From Clostridia bacterium (GTDB taxonomy: Bacteria > Bacillota > Clostridia > Peptostreptococcales > Anaerovoracaceae): 13,315 nucleotides of DNA. Every line of letters starts with the position of its first letter. The stretch's first letter is position 1. A program made the position numbers and the translations under genes. This document shows, piece by piece, positions 6,516 to 13,292 of this stretch. The DNA is taken from NCBI GenBank assembly GCA_900754795.1, contig CAAEEA010000073.1, forward strand, positions 1 through 13,315. Reading direction: 5' to 3'. The notes under the pieces were generated by a model. That model did not search any database. It worked only from the letters and a program-made list of their open reading frames with translations, and had not been told where the DNA came from.

Positions 6516-6529
6516 GTTTCAGGGAGGAT
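6495..6529 (+). promoter_or_regulatory. 12-bp perfect hairpin hiding the spoIID Shine-Dalgarno
   Basis: ATCCTCCCTGAA (6495-6506) pairs perfectly with TTCAGGGAGGAT (6518-6529) across an 11-base loop. The 3' arm contains the spoIID ribosome binding site AGGGAGGA (6521-6528), so the hairpin would block translation on any mRNA that contains both arms. Only TTTTG follows, a poor U-tract, so it is a weak terminator at best; partial termination after murA remains possible. Confidence 0.75.
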
Positions 6530-6534
6530 TTTGT

Positions 6535-7527
6535 ATGAGAAAGATCATAATAGCGGGGATTCTGATCATCATTATCGTGGTGGGCATACCTGTTCTTACG
6601 GGGCTGATTCTCGGAGGAAAGAACGTCCGCGGAGAAGATTGGAACGGCAGAGCAGAGATCCCCGAAACGGTCAAGGTATGGAGAGAGGACATGCAGGAAA
6701 CAGTTGAAGTGGATTTTGAAGAATACGTCGCCTGCGTGACTGCCTGCGAGATGCCCTCTGAATTTGAAGAAGAAGCCCTGAAAGCCCAGTCTGTCGCGGC
6801 TCGGACTTATGCCGTGTCTAAGATTGCCAGAAGCGCCGGCTCGCCGGGGCAGGCGCATCCCGACGCTCCTCTGTGCGACACAATCCACTGCCAGGTTTAC
6901 AGATCAGAGGAAGAACTGAAAGAAAGCCACGAAGAGGGCTGGTATGAATACGGGTTTGAAAAGATAAAAAAAGCGTCGGAACAGACGGCGGGACAGCTGC
7001 TGTATTATGACGGGAAGCTTGTCGCTCAGCCTCTGTTTTTCAGTTCCAGCGGCGGCAGGACGGAAAACTCCGATGATGTGTTTACCGGTTCTTATCCTTA
7101 TCTGGTAAGTGTAGAGAGCCCTTACGAAGAAAACGCCACCCATAAGGGAGAAGAGAAAAAATTCACGCTGAAGCAGGTGAAAAACGCGCTTTCGGAAGCA
7201 TACCCCGACCGGGCGCCGGGGGAGATCACTCCTGAAAATACAAAAATACTGTCAAGAACAGAAGGAGGCCGGGTAGCGCTGATGGAGGCGGGCGGGAGCG
7301 TTTTTAAAGGTACGGAGATAAGGTCCGCCCTCAGTCTGAGCTCTGCGCTGTTTTCCGTAGCCTTTGAAGGAAGCGGCAAAGAGGAGACAGCCTGTCTTGT
7401 GTTTACCTCTGACGGATCCGGTCACGGAGTGGGGATGAGCCAGTACGGAGCCGACGGCATGGCGAAAAACGGAGCGGATTATAAAGACATACTGAAACAT
7501 TATTATACGGGAACGGAGGTTTGCTGA
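6535..7527 (+). CDS. spoIID: Stage II sporulation protein D (engulfment peptidoglycan lytic transglycosylase)
   Basis: Membrane-anchored enzyme of the mother cell. With SpoIIM and SpoIIP it drives engulfment of the forespore by cutting glycan strands. The 330-residue protein starts MRKIIIAGILIIIIVVGIPV, a short cytoplasmic end plus one membrane helix, followed by the SpoIID domain. The catalytic Glu is E72 in CEMPSEFEEEALKAQSVAARTYA. HPDAPLCDTIHC (H108, C114, C119) resembles the zinc-binding His/Cys/Cys set of C. difficile SpoIID. SSGGRTENSDDVF and GHGVGMSQYGA (from about 296) are family hallmarks. I chose ATG 6535 because AGGGAGGA (6521-6528) lies six bases upstream. The in-frame ATG at 6514 lies in the hairpin loop without a ribosome site. 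Expression is probably restricted to sporulation by the sigma-E promoter and the hairpin in front of it. Confidence 0.94.
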   Translation: MRKIIIAGILIIIIVVGIPVLTGLILGGKNVRGEDWNGRAEIPETVKVWREDMQETVEVDFEEYVACVTACEMPSEFEEEALKAQSVAARTYAVSKIARSAGSPGQAHPDAPLCDTIHCQVYRSEEELKESHEEGWYEYGFEKIKKASEQTAGQLLYYDGKLVAQPLFFSSSGGRTENSDDVFTGSYPYLVSVESPYEENATHKGEEKKFTLKQVKNALSEAYPDRAPGEITPENTKILSRTEGGRVALMEAGGSVFKGTEIRSALSLSSALFSVAFEGSGKEETACLVFTSDGSGHGVGMSQYGADGMAKNGADYKDILKHYYTGTEVC

Positions 7528-7537
7528 TATCTTTACC

Positions 7538-7567
7538 TTGATTTTACATGAGGCTGTATTGTATTAT
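7538..7567 (+). promoter_or_regulatory. Sigma-A-type promoter of fbp
   Basis: TTGATT at 7538-7543 and TATTAT at 7562-7567 are 18 bases apart in the 89-base gap between spoIID and fbp. The predicted start near 7574 gives a leader of about 43 bases to the fbp ATG. The boxes match the consensus moderately (4/6 and 5/6). Confidence 0.5.
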
Positions 7568-7577
7568 TAAATAGAGC

Positions 7578-7600
7578 CGCCGTTTATTACACAGACGGCG
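7578..7600 (+). other. Short GC hairpin in the fbp 5' leader
   Basis: CGCCGT (7578-7583) pairs with ACGGCG (7595-7600) around an 11-base loop, a few bases after the predicted transcript start and just before the ribosome site AAAGGA (7604-7609). No U-tract follows, so it is not a terminator. A 5'-end stabiliser is possible; it is short enough to be chance. Confidence 0.35.
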
Positions 7601-7616
7601 CGGAAAGGAATCAATC

Positions 7617-9566
7617 ATGGCAGATCTCAAATACCTCAGCCGCCTTTCGCGGGATTATCCGAACATCAAAGCCGCCTCGGCGGAGATCATCAACCTCAAA
7701 GCCATACTTGCGCTTCCAAAAGGAACGGAGTACTTCCTGAGCGACCTCCACGGCGAGCATGAGGCCTTTATACACATGCTCAAAAGCGCTTCGGGAACTA
7801 TCAAGATGAAGATAGACGAGCATTTTGAAAACGTACTGAGCGAGAAAGAAAGAGACGACCTCGCCTCACTCATATACAACGCGGAAGCGGAAATAGCCAG
7901 ACGCAAAAAGAGCGAGGATGATTTTGATCAGTGGTGTTCTACGGCCATATACAGGCTCATTGTCATATGTAAATCAGTATCGACCAAATATACGAGATCC
8001 AAGGTAAGAAAAATGCTGCCCGAATACATGGACTACAGCATAGATGAACTCCTCCATGCCGACGATGAGGCAAACAGAGCCTATTATTACAGTGAAATCA
8101 TCAGCTCTGTGATCGAGTGCGGCATGGCTGAAGATTTTATCGTGGAACTTACGGAAGCCATAAGCAGGCTGGCTGTGGACAAGCTGCACATAATCGGGGA
8201 TATATTTGACAGAGGGGCTCATCCCGACAGGATCATGGATTTTCTGATGGATTTCCATGACGTTGATTTTCAGTGGGGAAACCACGACATCGTCTGGATG
8301 GGAGCCGCTACGGGAAACTGGGCGTGTATAGCCAACGTGCTCAGGATGAACATAAGCTATAACAACTTCGACATGCTTGAAGTCGGATACGGCATCAACC
8401 TAAGACCTCTGTCGGCATTTGCCGCGGAGGTTTACGGAGACGACCCGTGCCGGTATTTTCAGCCGCACATACTTGACAGGAACAAGTTCGATCCTGTTCC
8501 CGAAGGGCTGGCCGCAAAAATGCACAAAGCCATAGCGATATGCCAGTTCAAGATAGAAGGCCAGAGGATCAAGGCTCATCCCGAGTACGGCCTTGAAAAG
8601 AGACTGCTCCTTGATAAGATAGATCTAAAAGAGGGGACTGTGGAAGTAGAAGGAGTCAAATGGCCTCTCAGGGATACCAGCTTTCCAACTCTTGATCCCG
8701 ACGACCCTTACAGGCTGACTGAAAGAGAAGAAGAAGTGATGAGATCTCTTTCGGCAGCTTTCCTGAATTCCGAAAAACTTCAGACCCATATTAAATTTCT
8801 CTACAGTCATGGGGCTTTGTATACCAGAATCAACGGCAATCTGCTTTATCACGGATGCATACCTGTAGATGAGGACGGCAGCTTTAAAGAAGTGGAGATC
8901 AACGGCCTCAGGCTCAAAGGAAAAGACCTGATGGATCATCTTGATGACCAGGTGAGAAAATCATATTACAATCCGGAAAGGTCCCTGGAAACGGGATATG
9001 CCGGAGATTTGATGTGGTATCTGTGGCTGGGGGGAGATTCGCCTCTTTTCGGAAAAGAAAAGATGACTACTTTTGAAAGGCTTTTCATCGAAGACAAGGC
9101 GACCCACAAGGAATTTACGAGACCTTATTACCGTTACATAAAAGAAAAACCGACATGCGAGATGATACTCAGAGAATTCGGTCTTGATCCGGCAAGAGGC
9201 AAGATACTTAACGGACATGTGCCTGTAAAGATCAAAGACGGGGAATCTCCGATAAAAGGCGGCGGGCTGCTCTATGTAATAGACGGCGGTATCTCCAAAG
9301 CCTATCAGAAGCAGACGGGAATTGCCGGATATACCTTTATATTCAATTCGCGCTTTATGGCGCTGGCCGAGCACAAGCCTTACAGCCCTCTGCTGCCGGA
9401 CGGCAGTCAGGAATTCCACTCCCCGGTGATGAAGACGGTAGAGACCATGCCGGAAAGGCTCATGATCCTTGATACCGATCAGGGAGCGGAACTGGTGGAG
9501 AAGGTAGACGACCTGAGGGATCTGGTAAAAGCCTACAAAAACGGCGAGATCAAGGAACGGTTCTGA
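7617..9566 (+). CDS. fbp: Fructose-1,6-bisphosphatase, class 3
   Basis: Hydrolyses fructose-1,6-bisphosphate to fructose-6-phosphate in gluconeogenesis. The 649-residue length and sequence fit the class 3 enzymes (B. subtilis Fbp/YydE type, COG3855), which are unrelated to E. coli class 1 and belong to the calcineurin-like metallophosphatase fold. Metal-site motifs are visible: SDLHGEHEAF (D43, H45), GDIFDRG (194-200) and GNHDIVWMGA (GNHD at 221-224). C-terminal NGHVPVKIKDGESPIKGGG carries a further His motif. The ATG at 7617 follows AAAGGA. The family is typical of Bacillota. It has its own likely promoter at 7538-7567. Its 3' end overlaps the convergent PucR-type gene by 34 bases. Confidence 0.95.
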   Translation: MADLKYLSRLSRDYPNIKAASAEIINLKAILALPKGTEYFLSDLHGEHEAFIHMLKSASGTIKMKIDEHFENVLSEKERDDLASLIYNAEAEIARRKKSEDDFDQWCSTAIYRLIVICKSVSTKYTRSKVRKMLPEYMDYSIDELLHADDEANRAYYYSEIISSVIECGMAEDFIVELTEAISRLAVDKLHIIGDIFDRGAHPDRIMDFLMDFHDVDFQWGNHDIVWMGAATGNWACIANVLRMNISYNNFDMLEVGYGINLRPLSAFAAEVYGDDPCRYFQPHILDRNKFDPVPEGLAAKMHKAIAICQFKIEGQRIKAHPEYGLEKRLLLDKIDLKEGTVEVEGVKWPLRDTSFPTLDPDDPYRLTEREEEVMRSLSAAFLNSEKLQTHIKFLYSHGALYTRINGNLLYHGCIPVDEDGSFKEVEINGLRLKGKDLMDHLDDQVRKSYYNPERSLETGYAGDLMWYLWLGGDSPLFGKEKMTTFERLFIEDKATHKEFTRPYYRYIKEKPTCEMILREFGLDPARGKILNGHVPVKIKDGESPIKGGGLLYVIDGGISKAYQKQTGIAGYTFIFNSRFMALAEHKPYSPLLPDGSQEFHSPVMKTVETMPERLMILDTDQGAELVEKVDDLRDLVKAYKNGEIKERF

Positions 9567-10798
9567 TCTGCCGGAGGATTGGCGGAACAGATACTGATCC
9601 TTACCGCGAGAGCCAGTTTTTCGTAATCGCCGAGACTGAAAGGATCAAGTCCCGTAATCTGACCGGCGCGGCGGAGACGGTATCTTATAGTATTTTTGTG
9701 CTGACCCATTCTGGCGGCGGTCCTGTCAAGACTGCCGCCGTTTTTTACGAATTCGGTCAGCGTCTTGACAAGGTTTGAGTTTTTTTCGCTGTCATAGAGT
9801 TCAAGGGGAAGAAGATACCGCTGACAGTAATCGGTCATGGCTGATTCTCCGGCAAAGGGCAGAATGGCCTGATAAGGGCCGAGATCATCGTAAAATATTA
9901 TATTATCGTCGTCTTCATCGGCAAACCGGCAGGCATACAGAGCCTCTCTGACAGCTTTGGCAAACGCACCTCTGGTATGGTGGATCCTCGAGATACCCGT
10001 TGTAAACATCCTTTTTCCGGCCGTGCTCTCTTTAGATGGGCCAAAACACTCAAAAGCCGCCGAATCAGCCGCTCTGACATAAGCAAGCAGGTCTGCGGAA
10101 GAGTCTTGCTGTTTCAGAACTCTGCCGGTATGCAGGAGCATAAAACCGTTTTTGTACAAAAATACGGAGTCTTCCGGGCGTATCACTTCTTTTTTGTACA
10201 TTTCCGATTCGATTTTCAAATACATTTCCGGAGTGAACTTTTCTTCGTTAAACAGAAAATAAGCGGCCGTCATATCGTCTTCCATGGCCGGATTCATTTC
10301 AAAGACAGAGCGCAGGAACGACTGCTCGTCAGAGTCCCCGGCGAGGAGAGAATCAAGTTTCTGCCATAGATAATTGACTGAATCGTACCGTTCCATAGCC
10401 TTATTTATCAGGATGATTATATCCTCAAAAAAGGGATATGAATCATTGAGTATGAAGATTGGAAAATCCATGTGGTCGGCGTAGCGTATCACTGTTTCAC
10501 TGACAGGCAGTTTAAAAATGTTTTTTATGACAAGGCCGCTGCCGTTTTTTGAGACCAGCCTTTTGACGGCGTCATATATGAGATTGGGATCGTTTTTGGC
10601 ATAAAGAAAAGTGGTCAGGGTGAGAAAGCCTTCCATCTGGTAATTGTATTCGTAATATTTGCTGGCCAGATCCCGGTCATATTCATAGTCGAGAATGCCG
10701 CAGTGCACCACCTGTTTATCGAGGCCTCCGCGGCCGGCGATCAGACGCATTTTTTCCAGTTGAGGAAAACTGCATATATCTTTTACGGTCAGTTTCAT
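9533..10798 (-). CDS. PucR-family transcriptional regulator
   Basis: Cytoplasmic regulator of 421 residues. The N-terminal PucR domain (about 1-125) begins MKLTVKDICSFPQLEKMRLIAGRGGLDKQV and includes KNIFKLPVSETVIRYADHMDFPIFIL. A GGDEF-like middle region (about 240-330, FTTGISRIHHTRGAFAKAVREALYACRF) follows, then the PucR/CdaR C-terminal helix-turn-helix at about 346-401 (FVKNGGSLDRTAARMGQHKNTIRYRLRRAGQITGLDPF). The family usually responds to small metabolites and activates purine or amino-acid catabolism. It is divergent from the cyclodeaminase-family/aminotransferase pair across a 230-base gap, so these are its most likely targets. AAAGGAG lies nine bases before the ATG. The last 11 codons overlap the end of fbp on the other strand. 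Confidence 0.9.
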   Translation of the reverse strand: MKLTVKDICSFPQLEKMRLIAGRGGLDKQVVHCGILDYEYDRDLASKYYEYNYQMEGFLTLTTFLYAKNDPNLIYDAVKRLVSKNGSGLVIKNIFKLPVSETVIRYADHMDFPIFILNDSYPFFEDIIILINKAMERYDSVNYLWQKLDSLLAGDSDEQSFLRSVFEMNPAMEDDMTAAYFLFNEEKFTPEMYLKIESEMYKKEVIRPEDSVFLYKNGFMLLHTGRVLKQQDSSADLLAYVRAADSAAFECFGPSKESTAGKRMFTTGISRIHHTRGAFAKAVREALYACRFADEDDDNIIFYDDLGPYQAILPFAGESAMTDYCQRYLLPLELYDSEKNSNLVKTLTEFVKNGGSLDRTAARMGQHKNTIRYRLRRAGQITGLDPFSLGDYEKLALAVRISICSANPPADQNRSLISPFL

Positions 10799-10848
10799 GT
10801 CAGGGCTCCTTTGAATTTGAATATAAAATCGACGATTGATTTTGTATT

Positions 10849-10876
10849 ATTATACACCTTGTTAGACGGTAAACAA
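10849..10876 (-). promoter_or_regulatory. Promoter of the PucR-type gene
   Basis: On the minus strand a perfect TATAAT (10854-10849) is preceded, 16 bases upstream, by TTGTTT (10876-10871). The transcript would start near 10842 and have a leader of about 44 bases. The -35 box is weak (TTG only), which suits an activator-dependent or self-regulated promoter. It overlaps the inverted repeat at 10854-10882. Confidence 0.5.
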
Positions 10877-10882
10877 AGGTGT
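10854..10882. promoter_or_regulatory. Inverted repeat across the pucR promoter; operator or terminator-like hairpin
   Basis: ACACCTTGTT (10854-10863) is mirrored by AACAAAGGTGT (10872-10882) with one extra A and an eight-base spacer. It covers the -35 box and spacer of the minus-strand promoter, so it could be an operator for the divergent regulator. Read on the + strand it is followed by TTTTT (10883-10887) and a second T-run, so it could equally end or attenuate + strand transcription toward 11029. Confidence 0.5.
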
Positions 10883-10973
10883 TTTTTGCTTTTTTTGAGA
10901 AAATGCCCCAACGGACTGTATGAAAAGACATGAACAGTGGAAAAAGTTTATAAAAATGTACAAAAATATTAAA

Positions 10974-11002
10974 TGGAAATCGGCCGACCGCGGTTTTATA
11001 TT
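10974..11002 (+). promoter_or_regulatory. Candidate promoter of the cyclodeaminase-family/aminotransferase operon
   Basis: TGGAAA (10974-10979) and TATATT (10997-11002) are 17 bases apart; the predicted start near 11009 leaves about 20 bases to the ATG at 11029. Matches are 4/6 and 5/6. Two competing pairs exist nearby, TTGAGA/TATGAA from 10895 and AAGACA/TATAAA from 10925, so this assignment is tentative. The GC-rich spacer holds an imperfect dyad (about 10977-10997). The rest of the 10799-11028 gap is AT-rich and I see no gene in it. Confidence 0.35.
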
Positions 11003-11028
11003 TAAAACAAGAGAAGGGAGTGATTACA

Positions 11029-12045
11029 ATGGGCGTTTTGATTCTTACAAGAGAACAGATACGCGAAGTAATAGATATGCGCGAGGTTATAGAAAGGGTC
11101 AGAGGAGTTTATCAGCTGAAAACCAGAGGCGAATCCGTGATCTGGCCTCTCGTAAACTACGAATTTGAAGACAAAGACGCGGCAATGGACATCCGCTCAG
11201 GATATGTAATGGGAGATGAGCAGCTGCACGGAATGAAAATGCTCAACAACTTTCCCCATAATACAGAAAAAGGCCTCCAGCCGTTTAACGGCATAATGCT
11301 CGTTTATGACTCCAACACCGGTATACCGGCGGGAGTCATGGACGCTTCTTACATAACCTGCATGAGAACAGGAGCGGCGGGAGCCGTGGGAGCGGACGCG
11401 CTGGCCAGAAAAGACGCGAGAACCCTGATGCTGCTCGGAGCCGGCAAACAGGCGCCTTTCCAGATAGCCGCCACACTGATTTTGAGACCTGAGATCAGTA
11501 AGGTTTATATAGTCGACCCGGTCAATTACCCTCAGGCCCGCGGGCTTGCGGAGAGGATAAAAGACCAGCTTGCGGATGAATTTGACGTGGACGCTTCCGG
11601 AGTGGAGTTCATCGCCGAAGAGTCAACTGAAAAAGCTGTCCGCGACAGTGACATCATTATCACCGTAACAAGAGCCACAAAGCCTATGATAATGAAAGAC
11701 TGGCTCAAACCCGGCGCCCATCTCAGCTGTATAGGCTCTGATATGGAAGGCAAAGAGGAAATCGACCCGAATATTTTTAAGGAAGCCAGAGTATATACAG
11801 ATGACAAGGCTCAGTGTGTCAGAGTAGGTGAGATTGAAATACCGATCAAGAGCGGTGTGATGAAAGAAAGCGACATCGCCGGAGAAATCGGAGATCTGCT
11901 CAGCGGCAGAGTGTCCGGCAGACAAAGCGATACGGAAACGACCGTATTTGACGCTACGGGACTTTATATTCTCGATCTGGTAGCCGCCAAGGTTGCCATA
12001 ACAAAGGCTAAAGATGCCGGTATCGGCATTGAGATTGAAATGTAG
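11029..12045 (+). CDS. Ornithine cyclodeaminase/mu-crystallin family protein
   Basis: NAD(P)-dependent enzyme family that includes ornithine cyclodeaminase (ornithine to proline plus ammonia), archaeal alanine dehydrogenase and ketimine reductases; the substrate cannot be fixed from sequence alone. The 338-residue length is normal. Visible landmarks are the substrate-site Lys in GMKMLNNFP (K70), MDASYITCMRTGAAGAV (R113), the Rossmann turn LLGAGKQA (G137, G139) with IVDP ending strand 2, and GSDMEGKEEID, where D238 matches the catalytic Asp of ornithine cyclodeaminase. I chose ATG 11029 because AAGGGAG (11014-11020) lies about eight bases upstream; a GTG at 11020 is part of that ribosome site. 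The aminotransferase gene starts 19 bases after its stop, so the two are one operon, divergent from the PucR-type regulator. Confidence 0.88.
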   Translation: MGVLILTREQIREVIDMREVIERVRGVYQLKTRGESVIWPLVNYEFEDKDAAMDIRSGYVMGDEQLHGMKMLNNFPHNTEKGLQPFNGIMLVYDSNTGIPAGVMDASYITCMRTGAAGAVGADALARKDARTLMLLGAGKQAPFQIAATLILRPEISKVYIVDPVNYPQARGLAERIKDQLADEFDVDASGVEFIAEESTEKAVRDSDIIITVTRATKPMIMKDWLKPGAHLSCIGSDMEGKEEIDPNIFKEARVYTDDKAQCVRVGEIEIPIKSGVMKESDIAGEIGDLLSGRVSGRQSDTETTVFDATGLYILDLVAAKVAITKAKDAGIGIEIEM

Positions 12046-12064
12046 ACCACAGGAGGAAAGAAAA

Positions 12065-13210
12065 ATGAAATTAGCTTGGTTTGGAGTTGAAGAATGGCTG
12101 AACCCGATGGATTCGCTGGCGAAGATCAATCTCGGCAGCAGCTGTGTAAAAGCTTTTACAATGGATGAACTGTTCAGAGTGACAGGTCAGGACGAACAGG
12201 CTTTCCTGAAAGATATGGAGACCATGAGCCTTCATTATCATCACGGAGACGCCACCGGTTCCCCGAGAGTAAAAAAAGCCGTATGCGGCATTTATCCTAA
12301 GGGAAATGTTACGCCGGATCAGGTAATGATGGTACACGGCGGAACAGGCGCTAACGATATCGTTATCATGGGGCTTCTCGAAGAAGGCGACAACCATGTT
12401 GTTATCAAACCTTCATATCAGCAGCACTATGACATTTCCAAATCCATCGGTATCGAGACAAGGATTGTACAGCTTAAAGAGGAAGAAGACTACAAACTGG
12501 ACTTTGACGCCCTCAGAGCTGCCTGTGACAAGAATACGAAACTTATTACCCTGACAAACCCTAATAATCCTATCGGGATCACACTTTACGAAGAAGGCCT
12601 TGGCAAAATCGTAGAGATCGCGAAAGAATTTGATGCTTATATACTGTGCGACGAGATGTACAGAGGTATGGATGAAACATACATGCCTTCTATCCTGGAC
12701 TACGGTTATGACAAGGCCATCTCCGTAAGCAGCCTTTCAAAGATGTTCTCAATGGCGGGAACAAGAATCGGCTGGATCGTATGCAAGGACAAAGAAGTAT
12801 ACGAAGAATTTAAGACCAGAAGATCCTACAACACCATCTGCTGCGGCATAATCGACGAGATCATCGGAGCCATAGCTCTGGAAAACTACGAAAAAGTATG
12901 GGCAAGAGCCAGAGGCATTCTCGCTCCTAACAAGAAGATCGTTGAAGACTGGGTAAAGACTCAGCCTCATCTGAGCCTCAAAGGCGACCCTAAGGGAACC
13001 ACCTGTCTGATCAAGTATGATTATGACGTTGATTCGGAAACTCTGGCAAAAGACGCCATGGACGATCCGAGAAAGATTCTCTTCGTACCGGGAGACTACT
13101 TCGATATGCCGGGAACCATCCGTGTGGGATACGGCGCTTTCGGCAATCCTGAAGACCTGAAGAAAGGTCTTGCCGAATTCGGAGAATATCTGAAGAAGTG
13201 GGAAAAATAG
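12065..13210 (+). CDS. Fold-type I PLP-dependent aminotransferase (class I/II)
   Basis: Cytoplasmic PLP enzyme of 381 residues in the aspartate-aminotransferase superfamily; the substrate is unknown. The glycine-rich phosphate segment HGGTGAND is at 91-98, TNPNNPIG (164-171) includes the PLP-ring Asn, CDEMYR has D196 (pyridine N) and Y199, SSLSKMFSMAGTRIGW has the Schiff-base Lys K226 and R234, and TIRVGYG near the C-terminus carries the likely carboxylate-binding Arg. The N-terminus (FGVEEWLNPMD, then LGSSCVKAFTMDEL) marks a less characterised clade, not classic AspC or HisC. ATG 12065 follows AGGAGG (12050-12055); an in-frame start at 12014 would overlap the upstream gene without a ribosome site. 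Ile is mostly ATC here, unlike neighbours rich in ATA, which by eye hints at higher expression. Its partner in the operon is the cyclodeaminase-family enzyme. Confidence 0.9.
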   Translation: MKLAWFGVEEWLNPMDSLAKINLGSSCVKAFTMDELFRVTGQDEQAFLKDMETMSLHYHHGDATGSPRVKKAVCGIYPKGNVTPDQVMMVHGGTGANDIVIMGLLEEGDNHVVIKPSYQQHYDISKSIGIETRIVQLKEEEDYKLDFDALRAACDKNTKLITLTNPNNPIGITLYEEGLGKIVEIAKEFDAYILCDEMYRGMDETYMPSILDYGYDKAISVSSLSKMFSMAGTRIGWIVCKDKEVYEEFKTRRSYNTICCGIIDEIIGAIALENYEKVWARARGILAPNKKIVEDWVKTQPHLSLKGDPKGTTCLIKYDYDVDSETLAKDAMDDPRKILFVPGDYFDMPGTIRVGYGAFGNPEDLKKGLAEFGEYLKKWEK

Positions 13211-13253
13211 TATCGAAAACTATCCTGTTTCATAACCTTACATTTTATGACAA

Positions 13254-13292
13254 GACCGCCGCGCCAGAGATTTCGCTCCTGGCGCGGCGGTC
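13254..13292 (+). terminator. GC-rich hairpin after the aminotransferase operon, probable terminator
   Basis: A perfect 14-bp stem pairs GACCGCCGCGCCAG (13254-13267) with 13279-13292 around an 11-base loop, 43 bases after the aminotransferase stop. The following bases, GTTTG, make a poor U-tract, but ACAA (13250-13253) can pair on with TTGT (13295-13298). Its position suggests it ends the operon. The remaining bases to 13315 show no gene. Confidence 0.6.

Noticed and set aside
6514..6534. In-frame ATG at 6514 as the spoIID start
   Set aside because: It lies in the hairpin loop and overlaps the end of the promoter -10 box, with no ribosome site. ATG 6535 has an ideal one.
10920..11168. 82-codon frame on the + strand overlapping the start of the cyclodeaminase-family gene
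   Set aside because: Lys/Arg-rich with no ribosome site; it runs through the promoter region and into the real gene in another frame.
12014..12064. Earlier in-frame start for the aminotransferase
   Set aside because: It overlaps the upstream gene, lacks a ribosome site and adds residues unlike the family; ATG 12065 follows AGGAGG.
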